From assembly GCA_016200005.1 (NCBI GenBank), contig JACQFP010000087.1:1-64000 (forward strand): DNA of 64,000 nt, read 5' to 3'. The position numbers and the translations under genes were made by a program. Positions 8,491 through 16,732 of this stretch are shown in pieces. This DNA comes from Verrucomicrobiota bacterium (GTDB taxonomy: Bacteria > Verrucomicrobiota > Verrucomicrobiia > Limisphaerales > PALSA-1396). The notes under the pieces are model-generated. The model had not been told where the DNA came from. It saw nothing but the letters and a program-made list of their open reading frames with translations, and did no database searches. Position 1 is the first letter of the stretch; every line of letters begins with the position of its first letter.

Positions 8491-9310
8491 AGTGTTCATT
8501 GACCCCGTGCCCGAACTGCTGCGGCGCGGCGAGCTGCGCACTGCCGGGGATGGCCGCGTCATCCTCAGCGGACAGCCCCTGGCGTTGTGGCATTGGTTCG
8601 ATGCGCAATTTGTCCGGCTGGCCCGCGAAACCGGCGCTATGGAAATTCAGTTCCCCGCGTTGATTGAGCGCAAAACCCTGGAGCGCGCGGGCTATTTCGA
8701 CGCGTTCGACGAAACGGCAACGCGGGTGACCGCAAACGGTGCGGAACAATCGCACGCCTTGACGCCGGCGGTGTGTTATCACTGCTACGCGCAATTTGCG
8801 GGCAAGCGTCTGGAACAGCCGCTTCTACTCACTTGCGTAGGCAAATGCTTTCGTCGCGAACCGGACGGATTTGAATCGCTTGCGCGGCTGTGGGAGTTCA
8901 CGATGCGCGAAGTGGTCTTTGTTGGTCCAGCCGGCTGGGTCGCGGAACGACGGAGCGAATGGCAGGGGCGGGTGAGCACATTCACAAAGTCGCTGGGATT
9001 GGTTGGGGAAATCGCTCTGGCGACCGATCCGTTTTTCGGGGGTGAAGGGCGTGGGAAAAAATTGCTTCAGCAACTCAAACAATTAAAATACGAACTGCGT
9101 CTGGAACTCGACGGCGAGAAAAATCTGGCCGTGGCCTCGTTCAATTTGCATGAGACATTTTTTGGTCGCCGCTTTGGAATCACGCTGGCCGATGGAACGA
9201 CCGCCCATTCCGGCTGCGTTGCGTTTGGGCTGGAGCGTTGGGTCCTCGCGTTCCTGACGCAACGTGGCGTTGAGGCCGCGGCGGAAGTTTGCGTTAAAGA
9301 CACGCTATGA
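8465..9310 (+). CDS. Amino acid:[carrier protein] ligase (class II seryl-tRNA synthetase-like)
   Basis: 281 aa, half the size of a seryl-tRNA synthetase: catalytic domain only, no N-terminal tRNA-binding coiled coil. Motif 2-like block CVGKCFRREP, then RLWEFTMREVVFVG, and motif 3 GLERW near the C-terminus. Family knowledge: in the Bradyrhizobium Bll0957 enzyme zinc is held by Cys131, Glu176 and Cys279; here C104 (TPAVCYHCYA), E149 (FTMREV) and C251 (AHSGCVAFG) fall at almost the same spacing, so the amino-acid pocket appears intact. Such enzymes activate glycine or alanine with ATP and load it on the phosphopantetheine of a small carrier protein. Embedded between carrier protein and diiron genes with overlaps at both ends. 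Substrate amino acid is unknown. Confidence 0.88.
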   Translation: MPSQSPTSKVFIDPVPELLRRGELRTAGDGRVILSGQPLALWHWFDAQFVRLARETGAMEIQFPALIERKTLERAGYFDAFDETATRVTANGAEQSHALTPAVCYHCYAQFAGKRLEQPLLLTCVGKCFRREPDGFESLARLWEFTMREVVFVGPAGWVAERRSEWQGRVSTFTKSLGLVGEIALATDPFFGGEGRGKKLLQQLKQLKYELRLELDGEKNLAVASFNLHETFFGRRFGITLADGTTAHSGCVAFGLERWVLAFLTQRGVEAAAEVCVKDTL

Positions 9311-10029
9311 TTTACGACGAATATCTTACGCAGGCGGAGTTGCAGCGCTGGATTCTGGAGTCGGACGTGGCCTGGAACCGTGTCGATGCCGCGCTGGCCC
9401 GCAGCCAACCCGAACTGCTCGACGAGTTACGCGATTCCGCCCTCATCGAATCGTACTTCCCGATCTACACCACTCAACTCATGCGCGCGCTGTGGGACCA
9501 GGTCGATGCCACCGCCGTCTTCTCCATCCAGCTCTACGAATCCTACAAACATTTTTACGTGTTGAATCGTTACCTTGAAGTTGTGGAATATCGGCCAATC
9601 TCGGAAGCGGAACTGATCGAGGTGCGACGGCGCAACCGCGATCGCGAAGTCGCGGACGGCGTCGGCGAACTGGCGCGTTACATGGTGAGCGAGCATTTCG
9701 CGGCTTACTTTTTTCTCCGGCTCGCGCGCCAGGTCAACGAGCCGGTGCTGCGGCAGATCGTCGAGTTCATCGCCAAGGACGAATTCCGCCATTCGCAGTT
9801 CGCGTTTGATCTGTTGGAAACGCGCCTCCGGAGCGAACCCGCCAGCCGTGAACGCGTGCTGGCTGCGGGATTGAATTTTCGGCACATCGGCGCGGACGTG
9901 CTGACCAAAGTTCCGGTTTCGGAGAAAAATGACTTGCAAGCGATTCTGACGCTGAACAAAAAGATGCATCGGCTTTGCGGCGTCAGTCTCACGGAATTTG
10001 CGAAGGGAACATTGCATGAGGGTTACTGA
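9307..10029 (+). CDS. Ferritin-like diiron oxidase/desaturase-like protein 1
   Basis: 240 aa, nearly all helical. Possible iron ligands: E48, E78 with H82 (YESYKH), E129 with H130 (VSEHF), and E159 with H162 in KDEFRHSQ. The DE-x-RH block is like the last ligand helix of acyl-ACP desaturases (ADEKRHE) and other ferritin-like diiron oxidases. The first E/H pair is spaced ExxxH rather than the usual ExxH. The ATG overlaps the stop of the ligase gene. In context it may oxidise, hydroxylate or desaturate a carrier-bound aminoacyl or acyl group. Exact chemistry unknown; alternative would be a non-catalytic ferritin-like protein. Confidence 0.65.
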   Translation: MIYDEYLTQAELQRWILESDVAWNRVDAALARSQPELLDELRDSALIESYFPIYTTQLMRALWDQVDATAVFSIQLYESYKHFYVLNRYLEVVEYRPISEAELIEVRRRNRDREVADGVGELARYMVSEHFAAYFFLRLARQVNEPVLRQIVEFIAKDEFRHSQFAFDLLETRLRSEPASRERVLAAGLNFRHIGADVLTKVPVSEKNDLQAILTLNKKMHRLCGVSLTEFAKGTLHEGY

Positions 10030-10576
10030 ACGGGAAATCTGGTTGTTGAATTTTTACCGCAACAGTGAACTGCACGGCGCGCTGTTCATGGGCAAGCTGG
10101 CGCGCAACTACCGCGATCCGGAGTTGCTCGTCCATCTCACGCAACATTGCGCGACCGAGGCGCATCACGCCGCGCTCCTGAGTGAAACCATCGTCGCCCT
10201 CGGCGTGCCGCTCGATCCTCAAACCGAAACGATCCAGAACCATTACGCAGCGAAAGGCGGCCTGCCGAAGGAACTGGTGGATCTGCTGGTGCTTTCCGAA
10301 ACGCTCGAAAAGCGCGTGCTCACCAGCTATCGCGCCCATCTCGCCCGCCCGGATGTTCATCCACAAGTGCGCGCCACGCTCGCGCAAATCCTCCACGAAA
10401 TGGAGGAGGAGGAAAATGGCGAGCACGCCGGCTGGATCGAAAAGACGTTGCAACAGCAACCGCACGAAAAAGTTGAAGCCGCCGAAGCCAGGTGGCGCTC
10501 CGTGGACGAACGCGTAGTCGCTGCGCTGCAACAGATGGTGGCGAAACAATTCTCCGAAGAAGCGATCCTCGAATGA
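10016..10576 (+). CDS. Ferritin-like diiron protein 2
   Basis: 186 aa from the ATG at 10016, which overlaps the previous stop by 14 bp (an earlier in-frame start at 9998 is less likely). Helical with metal-ligand-like residues: E18 and H20 (NSELHG), E48xxH51 (ATEAHHA), E95/E98 (LSETLEK) and an acidic run with E133 and H137 (EEENGEHAGW). This fits a ferritin-like four-helix bundle, distinct in sequence from the preceding diiron protein. The C-terminal 45 residues are a charged helix. Tandem placement suggests that the two act at successive steps or as partners. Stop overlaps the start of the second carrier protein gene. Confidence 0.6.
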   Translation: MRVTEREIWLLNFYRNSELHGALFMGKLARNYRDPELLVHLTQHCATEAHHAALLSETIVALGVPLDPQTETIQNHYAAKGGLPKELVDLLVLSETLEKRVLTSYRAHLARPDVHPQVRATLAQILHEMEEEENGEHAGWIEKTLQQQPHEKVEAAEARWRSVDERVVAALQQMVAKQFSEEAILE

Positions 10577-10815
10577 AATCTATTGAGCAACAAATCGCCC
10601 GCATCATCAGCCGCGCCGCCCATATCCCGGTGAGCGACGTGCGACCTGACGCCAAATTGTCCGAGCTGGGTGTCAACTCGCTGGACCAGGTCGAGTGTGT
10701 CATGGCGGTCGAAGAAACGTTTCAGATCGAGGTGGATCCGCAGGCTCTTTGGCGACTGCGAACCGTGCAGGACGTGATCAATGCGGTTGAAGCCGCGGTC
10801 GCCGCCCGCGCGTGA
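10573..10815 (+). CDS. Acyl carrier protein 2
   Basis: 80 aa with the phosphopantetheine site in LSELGVNSLDQVECVMAVE (NSLD motif). This is closer to a fatty-acid or polyketide type carrier than ACP 1 (DSLKI), so the two carriers probably have different partners. ATGA overlap with the preceding gene. ACP 2 lies just before the acyl-CoA dehydrogenase gene (9-bp gap), which suggests that the dehydrogenase may use an ACP-bound substrate (inference). Confidence 0.88.
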   Translation: MKSIEQQIARIISRAAHIPVSDVRPDAKLSELGVNSLDQVECVMAVEETFQIEVDPQALWRLRTVQDVINAVEAAVAARA

Positions 10816-10824
10816 TGTTGCGCC

Positions 10825-11934
10825 ATGCGAACTGCGCTCTTCAACGACACCCATCAACGGTTTCGCGCTGACGTTCGCGCGTTTGTCGAACGCAAACTGA
10901 AGCCCCACGCGTCGAAGTGGGAACGCGTCGGCCGCTTTCCGCGCACGGTGCTTGAAGAATTCGGCCAGCGCGGGTGGCTCGCGCTCGACCCGCAAGGCAA
11001 CGCGGTGCTGGCTGAGGAACTGCCGCGCAGCGAGTCGCTGGGGCTGGCGTTGAGCGTTTTCGTGCAGTCCAACCTCATCGCGCCGTTGCTGGCTGAACTT
11101 GGAACGAAATCACAGCAAGAAATCTTTTTGCCGCCGTTGCGGAGAGGAAAAATCATGGGCGCGATGGCGGTTTCCGAACCGGCGACTGGGTCGGACTTCG
11201 CCGCGTTGCAATCCACGGCGCAACGGAAGCGCGAACACCTGGTCGTCAACGGCGTCAAGACCTACATCACGAACGGTGCGTGCGCGGATTTTTTGATCGT
11301 GGCCGCGCGAACGCGGGACGAACCCGGGCTGGGTGCGCTCAGCCTGTTGCTGATTTCTACCGCCACCCCAGGTGTGCGGGTCAAGCGTCTGGCCACACTC
11401 GGCCTGAACAGTTCGGCGATGGGCGAAATCATGCTGCGCAATGTTCGCGTGCCCCGGTCCAGTCTCCTCGGCGACGAAGGCGCGGCGTTTAGCTACGTGC
11501 AGCAGGCTCTCAATCGCGAGCGCTTGTTCGGCGGCCTGGCCTGTGTGGCGTGGGCCGATTACGCGATGGAAAAAACCGTCGCGTTCGCCCGCCAACGACA
11601 GGCATTCGGCAAATCCCTGACGAGATTTCAGGCGATCCGACATCAGTTTGCCGAGATGGCGACGACACTCGAGGCGGCGCGGCAACTCAATTACGCAGCT
11701 TTGAATCGCTGGATCGCCGGCAAGGACGCCACCAAAGAGATCGGCATGGTCAAACTCTTCAGTTATCAAACGGCGCAGCAAGTGATCGAACGCTGTTTGC
11801 AATTGCACGGCGGCGCGGGTTATCTCGCCGACCACTGGATCAGCCGTTTTTACCGCGACGCGCGGGCGTTGACCATCGCCGCCGGTACACCCGAAATCAT
11901 GAAGGAACTGATCGCAGCTTATTTGCGACTCTAA
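10825..11934 (+). CDS. Acyl-CoA (or acyl/aminoacyl-ACP) dehydrogenase
   Basis: 369-aa FAD enzyme of the acyl-CoA dehydrogenase family. Seen: AVSEPATGSDFAAL (flavin/substrate block), YITNG, the RQAFGKSLTRFQAIRHQFAEM block and the C-terminal LHGGAGYLADHWISRFYRDAR. The catalytic Glu of the medium-chain enzymes lies in a YEGT motif near the C-terminus; here the site is IAAGT, with Ala. Isovaleryl-CoA dehydrogenase also has AGT there and uses a Glu on an earlier helix (LERL); the matching residue here is E232 in LNRERLFGG, so catalysis looks possible. Relatives oxidise prolyl carrier proteins in pyrrole pathways. In this operon a carrier-bound substrate is the more likely one (inference). Confidence 0.85.
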   Translation: MRTALFNDTHQRFRADVRAFVERKLKPHASKWERVGRFPRTVLEEFGQRGWLALDPQGNAVLAEELPRSESLGLALSVFVQSNLIAPLLAELGTKSQQEIFLPPLRRGKIMGAMAVSEPATGSDFAALQSTAQRKREHLVVNGVKTYITNGACADFLIVAARTRDEPGLGALSLLLISTATPGVRVKRLATLGLNSSAMGEIMLRNVRVPRSSLLGDEGAAFSYVQQALNRERLFGGLACVAWADYAMEKTVAFARQRQAFGKSLTRFQAIRHQFAEMATTLEAARQLNYAALNRWIAGKDATKEIGMVKLFSYQTAQQVIERCLQLHGGAGYLADHWISRFYRDARALTIAAGTPEIMKELIAAYLRL

Positions 11935-11937
11935 GCA

Positions 11938-12768
11938 ATGGCGCAATTCTTCAACCGCACCCGGGTCTCGAAATCCATCACGCTGAAGCTGCTCCGACAG
12001 GGCCGGCCACTGAGCGTGCTGGTCTATTGGCTCGTGCAAGCCAGCGACCTCGGCCGTGAAGGGATTGAACACTCGGGCAGTTATCGCTTCGCCGACCACA
12101 TCTATCGTAATGTCCCTTCGGGCCGCGGACGTTTTGGTCGCTGGCTCGATGCGAAATTCCTGGCGATGCCTGCCGTTCAATCCTTCCGCAATCGCTACCT
12201 AGCGGCGCGCGATGAACTGTGCCGGTTTCTCACCGAGCGCGTCGGCCACGGCAAACCGCTCGATGTCGTGAGCGCACCCTGCGGCATCCCGCGCGAACTG
12301 GTAGAGGGAGCGCGGCTGTTTCGCGAACGAACGGGGCAGACATTGGAGGGTGTGACGTTTCATGGTGTTGACCTGGATGCAGATTTGTTGGAACAAGACA
12401 AGCGCTTCGCAGCAGAAAACAGCCTGCCGAATTTCATCGCGCATCACGGCGACGCCCTCGACCGCGCCACGTATCCCGAAGGCGCGGACTTCATCACCTG
12501 CACCGGGCTGGCGGAATTTTTGAGCGATGAACTGTTGGAGCGGTTGTATCGCATTTTTTTTGACGTGCTGCGTTCCGACGGATTGCTGGTTACCAGCGGC
12601 ATGAAGCGCAAGCGGCTGCCCGATTATTTGCTGCGGCTGGCGGAGCTCAAGACCCACTATCGCACCCCGCCGCAACTGGCAGCCATCGCCCGCCGCGTGC
12701 CGTTCGCCGAGGTGCGCACGCGGGTGGATGAGTTCGGCATCCAGACCATTTTGAACGCGCGCAAATGA
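11938..12768 (+). CDS. Class I SAM-dependent methyltransferase
   Basis: 276 aa. N-terminal helical part with SGSYRFADHIYRNVPSGRG, a stretch like that of the PF12147 (Methyltransf_20) group, followed by a Rossmann core: LDVVSAPCGIPRELVEGA (motif I, with a Cys-Gly-Ile in place of the usual GxG), FHGVDLDADLL (acidic end of strand 2), FIAHHGDAL and FITCTGLAEFLSD. It starts 4 bp after the dehydrogenase and its stop overlaps the next start. The substrate may be the carrier-bound product or the released metabolite. Sure of fold, not of target. Confidence 0.75.
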   Translation: MAQFFNRTRVSKSITLKLLRQGRPLSVLVYWLVQASDLGREGIEHSGSYRFADHIYRNVPSGRGRFGRWLDAKFLAMPAVQSFRNRYLAARDELCRFLTERVGHGKPLDVVSAPCGIPRELVEGARLFRERTGQTLEGVTFHGVDLDADLLEQDKRFAAENSLPNFIAHHGDALDRATYPEGADFITCTGLAEFLSDELLERLYRIFFDVLRSDGLLVTSGMKRKRLPDYLLRLAELKTHYRTPPQLAAIARRVPFAEVRTRVDEFGIQTILNARK

Positions 12769-13130
12769 ATGTGCGCCTGTTCCAACGAAACGCGCGCTGG
12801 GTCTGGCGCTGGCGATGCCGGCAGTCGGCGGGACAGTTGGCGCAAACGTGGCTGGCGTGCCATCGAAAAACAGTGGATTGGCGGACGGTTTTTAGAGAGA
12901 GTCTCACCCTGATGGCCTTGGACGCACAAGACGAAGCCCATGGATTGCGCCTGGAAGCGGGCGCGGGCGAAGTCACGTGGCAACCGCGCGCCTGGGGCAC
13001 GACGATTTCCCTGCGGCTGGAGAAATTCTCCCCGCGAAAACAAAACCTGGTGGCGGCGGCGTTGGGAAAAGCCGCTCGCTACCATCAAATCGAAAAGGAA
13101 CCATGCCAACCGCGACCGAAAGCATTGTGA
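12765..13130 (+). CDS. Unknown small basic protein of the carrier-protein operon
   Basis: 121 aa; no family recognised. It starts in an ATGA overlap with the methyltransferase gene and its 3' end overlaps the SRPBCC gene by 28 bp, which supports a real gene. The first half is rich in Trp and Arg (RWVWRWRCRQ), the second half has an acidic then amphipathic pattern (LRLEAGAGEVTWQPRAWG). No signal peptide or clear membrane segment. It could be an accessory or partner protein. Confidence 0.55.
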   Translation: MNVRLFQRNARWVWRWRCRQSAGQLAQTWLACHRKTVDWRTVFRESLTLMALDAQDEAHGLRLEAGAGEVTWQPRAWGTTISLRLEKFSPRKQNLVAAALGKAARYHQIEKEPCQPRPKAL

Positions 13131-13540
13131 TTGCCGTGCCGCCACAGAAAGTGTTCGAGTATATCGCCGACGCTAAACGGGCGACCACCTTCATCCCCGG
13201 CCTCAACCGGATCAGCAACCTTTCCACGCCCACGGCCAAAGTCGGTCAGGAGTGGGAGTTTGAGTTCGACTGGTTCGGGCTGATCATCTCGGGCAAGAGC
13301 AAGTGCTCACGCTTGGAGCCTCCCGGTTTGTATCAATTCCAAACCGTCACCGGCTCCCTGAGCACCTGGACTTACCGCTTTCAACCCGAAGGCAGCCAGA
13401 CGCGCGTCGCGTTGGAAGTGGAATACGAAGTGCCGCAGAACTTGCTCGCCCGTTTCGCCGCGCAGCCGGTTTTGGAAAAGATGAACCAGAGCCGCGCGCG
13501 CGAAACTCTCGCCAATCTCAAAGCGCTGGTCGAATCGTAA
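13103..13540 (+). CDS. SRPBCC (START/polyketide-cyclase-like) protein
   Basis: 145 aa from the ATG at 13103, preceded by AAAAGGA about 5 nt upstream; the longer frame back to 12977 overlaps the previous gene too far. The pattern ESIVIAVPPQKVFEYIADAKRATTFIPGL at the N-terminus, a central beta stretch and a long C-terminal helix (NQSRARETLANLKAL) is the classic SRPBCC helix-grip fold with a hydrophobic ligand cavity. Members bind lipids or act as aromatase/cyclases on polyketide chains. Last gene of the operon; it converges on dxs with a 30-bp gap and no evident terminator. Confidence 0.8.
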   Translation: MPTATESIVIAVPPQKVFEYIADAKRATTFIPGLNRISNLSTPTAKVGQEWEFEFDWFGLIISGKSKCSRLEPPGLYQFQTVTGSLSTWTYRFQPEGSQTRVALEVEYEVPQNLLARFAAQPVLEKMNQSRARETLANLKALVES

Positions 13541-13570
13541 GCCAAGCCGGGAGGTAGAATCCGTCCGACG

Positions 13571-15553
13571 TCAAGCCACGACACTCACCCGCGCGGCTGG
13601 CGTTTCCGGGAACTCCGCCTTCACCTTTGCCACTGTGTTCTCCACGGTCAGACCATACTTCTTGCGTAAGTCGTCCACAGTGGAGGCGTGTTCAATGAAT
13701 TGGTCCGGCCAGCCGATGCGTACCACCGGGGTGCTGATCCGTTTGTCGCTCAGAAACTCCATGATAGTGCTGCCGTAGCCACCCGGCAACACGTGGTCTT
13801 CCATTGTTACGACGAGATCAGCGCCGCGCGCAAAGAATTCCGTCACCCCTTCGTCAATCGGCTTGGTGAAGCGCGGATTGATCACTGCAACGTCATATCC
13901 GTCCTCTGCGAGTTGCGCCGCCGCTTTTCGTCCCAGTTTCATCAGGTTGCCCAACGGGAACAGCGCGACCTTGCGTCCGCCGTTGTTGGAAAAGTTCTGG
14001 ATGATCTCGGCCTTGCCGATTTCCAGCAGCCGGGGCTGGTCTTTGATCGGCACGCCTTCCGCCGCGCCGCGCGGATACCGGATGAACGTGGGATGTTTGG
14101 TGTGTGTGCAGGTGAACATCATGTCCACGAGTTCATCTTCATCCTTCGGGGCCATGGCGATGATGTTCGGCACACAACGCAGATAGGCGATGTCGAACAT
14201 GCCGTGGTGCGTCGGGCCGTCATTGGCCGACAGCCCGGCGCGGTCCATGCAAAACATCACTGGCAGGTCCTGCAACGCCGCGTCGTGAATGATGCAATCG
14301 TAGGCGCGCTGGAGAAACGTGGAATAAATGGCGCACACCGGATGAAATCCCATCGTCGCCATGCCGCAGGCGAACAACACCGCGTGCTCCTCCGCAATGC
14401 CTACATCGTAGTAGCGATTCGGCATCGCCTTCTCCAACGCCTTCAAACCCGTGCCGCTGGGCATCGCCGCGGTGATGCCGACAACGGAATTGTCCTTCTT
14501 GCACAGTTTCACCATGGTTTCGCCAAAGACATCCTGCCAGTTCGGCGGCGTGCCCGGTTTGGGTGGCGGCGCGGCGCCGGTGGCGACGTCGTACGGCCCA
14601 GTGCCATGAAACTTCTCCGGTTGTTTGATGGCGATATCGTAGCCTTTGCCTTTTTTCGTCAACACATGGATCACGACCGGTTTGTCGCACGTCTTGGCAA
14701 ATTTCAACGTGTCGATCAGCAACGAGAGATTGTGACCGTCAATCGGCCCGAGATAGCGCAGTCCCATTTCCTCGAAAATCAAGCTGCTGCCGTAGCCGCC
14801 ACGGCCATCTGACTCAACCTGAGTGCCGCTAGGTCGCAGCCCCACTTCGGTCATCGCGCCTTTGAAACCTTCTTCGGCCTTGTGCGCCAGTTTCAAAGCC
14901 ACCTCGCCTTTCGGCAGCAAACGAATGAACCGTTCAAAATCCTTTTGTAACCGGTTGTACGACGGGTGCGTGATCAGCTTGTTGAGATAAGTCGCAATCG
15001 CGCCGACGTTCTTGGCGATGCTCCACTCGTTGTCGTTCAGAATGCCGATGAACCGTTTCGTCGTGTGCGTGATGTTGTTGAGCGCCTCGAATGAAATGCC
15101 GTTCGTCAACGCGGCGTCGCCGAAGATCGCAATCACATTTTCGTCGCTGCCCCGTTGATCGCGCGCCGCCGCCATGCCAAGCGCCGCGGACAAGGCCGTC
15201 CCCGCATGGGCCGCGCCGTAACAATCATGTTCGCTCTCCGTCCGCAACGCGAACCCGTTCAGGCCGCCGGTCATGCGGATGGTGTGAAAGCGGTTTTTCC
15301 GACCGGTGAGCAATTTATGGACGTAGGACTGGTGACTCACGTCCCAGACGAATTTGTCCTTGGGCGTGCTGAAGACGTAATGCAGAGCGATGGTCAACTC
15401 CACCACGCCGAGATTCGGCCCGAGATGACCGCCCGTTTTGGAGAGCACCTGGATCAGTTCCTGGCGGATCTCCTGCGCCAGTTGCAACTGTTGAACCAGG
15501 GTCAGCTTTTTGACGTGGACGGGATCGTCCACCATGTCGAGATATCGGCTCAT
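13571..15553 (-). CDS. dxs: 1-deoxy-D-xylulose-5-phosphate synthase
   Basis: 660-aa thiamine-diphosphate enzyme that joins pyruvate and glyceraldehyde 3-phosphate, the first step of the non-mevalonate isoprenoid pathway. N-terminal GGHLGPNLGVVELTIALHYVF, the ThDP site IFGDAALTNGISFEALN, YLGPIDGHNL, the transketolase-like middle with VGIAEEHAVLFACGMA (catalytic Glu) and the C-terminal LPGGYGSTIMEFL. All domains are present and length is normal. Next upstream on the same strand is xseB (64-bp gap), as in many bacteria where xseB and dxs are neighbours. Confidence 0.96.
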   Translation of the reverse strand: MSRYLDMVDDPVHVKKLTLVQQLQLAQEIRQELIQVLSKTGGHLGPNLGVVELTIALHYVFSTPKDKFVWDVSHQSYVHKLLTGRKNRFHTIRMTGGLNGFALRTESEHDCYGAAHAGTALSAALGMAAARDQRGSDENVIAIFGDAALTNGISFEALNNITHTTKRFIGILNDNEWSIAKNVGAIATYLNKLITHPSYNRLQKDFERFIRLLPKGEVALKLAHKAEEGFKGAMTEVGLRPSGTQVESDGRGGYGSSLIFEEMGLRYLGPIDGHNLSLLIDTLKFAKTCDKPVVIHVLTKKGKGYDIAIKQPEKFHGTGPYDVATGAAPPPKPGTPPNWQDVFGETMVKLCKKDNSVVGITAAMPSGTGLKALEKAMPNRYYDVGIAEEHAVLFACGMATMGFHPVCAIYSTFLQRAYDCIIHDAALQDLPVMFCMDRAGLSANDGPTHHGMFDIAYLRCVPNIIAMAPKDEDELVDMMFTCTHTKHPTFIRYPRGAAEGVPIKDQPRLLEIGKAEIIQNFSNNGGRKVALFPLGNLMKLGRKAAAQLAEDGYDVAVINPRFTKPIDEGVTEFFARGADLVVTMEDHVLPGGYGSTIMEFLSDKRISTPVVRIGWPDQFIEHASTVDDLRKKYGLTVENTVAKVKAEFPETPAARVSVVA

Positions 15554-15616
15554 AATTCAGTAATGTTTTACTGGAGTGTTGGAGTGTTGGAACGGAACGC
15601 CCAACACTTTGGTTAA

Positions 15617-15892
15617 TTATTCGTTGGAATTGTCGCCCAAGGCAATTGGCTTTAATTTCAATTCGCCCGCCGCGTTTTTTTCCAATTGTTGAATTTTCAC
15701 CTCCGCCTCCGCCAGTTTGGCCTGGCAAATCCGGGCCAGTCGCGTGCCTTCTTCGTAGCGCGCCAGAAGGGTTTCCAACGGCAAATTGTCTGCCTCCATG
15801 GCTTCGACGATGGTTTCGAGTTTTTTTAGCGCCGCTTCAAACGGCAGATTCTCCGGCTTCGCCGCATCCACGGTTTTGACTGCCTTCGACAT
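15617..15892 (-). CDS. xseB: Exodeoxyribonuclease VII small subunit
   Basis: 91 aa with the XseB signature LPFEAALKKLETIVEAMEADN followed by LPLETLLARYEEGTRLARIC and a heptad-like helix (QAKLAEAEVKIQQLE). The small subunit forms a two-helix coiled coil that wraps on XseA in the single-strand exonuclease complex. xseA is not in this window. Located just upstream of dxs on the same strand. Confidence 0.93.
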   Translation of the reverse strand: MSKAVKTVDAAKPENLPFEAALKKLETIVEAMEADNLPLETLLARYEEGTRLARICQAKLAEAEVKIQQLEKNAAGELKLKPIALGDNSNE

Positions 15893-16026
15893 ACCGGCAA
15901 GCTAAATGAAGCCCCCTTGCCCGTCCAGTCCGACTTTCACAGAGGTTGCCAGGTTCAAGTTGTGTTCACAGGGCCGGTCGATCCCCAGAGATGCGGAAGA
16001 TGGAGAGATATGGGACGTGGAATCGG

Positions 16027-16701
16027 TTAACGCTTCAATGATTGAAGCGCTTCTGTGCCGGGCGGCGCGTATTCCGGCGAGATCGAGCCGAGGCTGATGA
16101 TGTACTTGATGCCGTCGGCCACGGACATTTCCAGTTTGGTCACCTTGTCCTCCGGCACGAGCACGAGGAAGCCGCTTGTGGGATTCGGAGTCGTCGGGAC
16201 AAAGACGCAAACCACCTTCTCCTTCGTCTTCGTCTGCACTTCGTCGTGCTGTTCGCTGGTGATGAAACCAATGGAATACATGCCGGTGCGCGGGAATTCG
16301 ATCAGCACGACGGTTTTGAAGGAAGATTTGCTGCCGGAGGAAAAGGCCTCGTTGACCTGCTTGATGGCGCCGTAGATCTTGTTGAGCAACGGGACGCGCA
16401 GGAGCGCCGTGTCCACCCAGCGGATCATTTTTTTGCCGAGATAATAGCGCGCCAAAAGTCCGACCAGACTGATCAGGAGAATCGCCAGCACCAGCGCTAC
16501 GAGACTCCAGTACCAATACATCGGACCGTCGCCGCTGCGTTCGTGCGTCAGGGTTTTGGGGAGGAAAATGAGCAACGTGTCGGTGAGGCTGGAAACGGTA
16601 CCGAAGAGCCACTTGGCCACGGCCAGGGAAATCACGGCCGGCAGCACGACCGCCAGCCCGGTCAAGAAGTTGGCCCGACCGCGGGCAAAAAGATTTTTCA
16701 T
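16027..16701 (-). CDS. DUF502 family inner-membrane protein
   Basis: 224 aa. Two transmembrane segments, at about residues 11-35 (FLTGLAVVLPAVISLAVAKWLF) and 64-86 (WSLVALVLAILLISLVGLLA), then a soluble domain with LLRVPLLNKIYGAIKQVNEAF, VVLIEFPRTGMYSIGFIT and VFVPTTPNPTSGFLVLVPEDKV. The last blocks are diagnostic of DUF502. Role unknown in bacteria. Lies 134 bp upstream of xseB, probably its own transcript. Confidence 0.88.
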   Translation of the reverse strand: MKNLFARGRANFLTGLAVVLPAVISLAVAKWLFGTVSSLTDTLLIFLPKTLTHERSGDGPMYWYWSLVALVLAILLISLVGLLARYYLGKKMIRWVDTALLRVPLLNKIYGAIKQVNEAFSSGSKSSFKTVVLIEFPRTGMYSIGFITSEQHDEVQTKTKEKVVCVFVPTTPNPTSGFLVLVPEDKVTKLEMSVADGIKYIISLGSISPEYAPPGTEALQSLKR

Positions 16702-16732
16702 CCCGCCACTTTAGCCTGCTCTCCCCCAAAAG

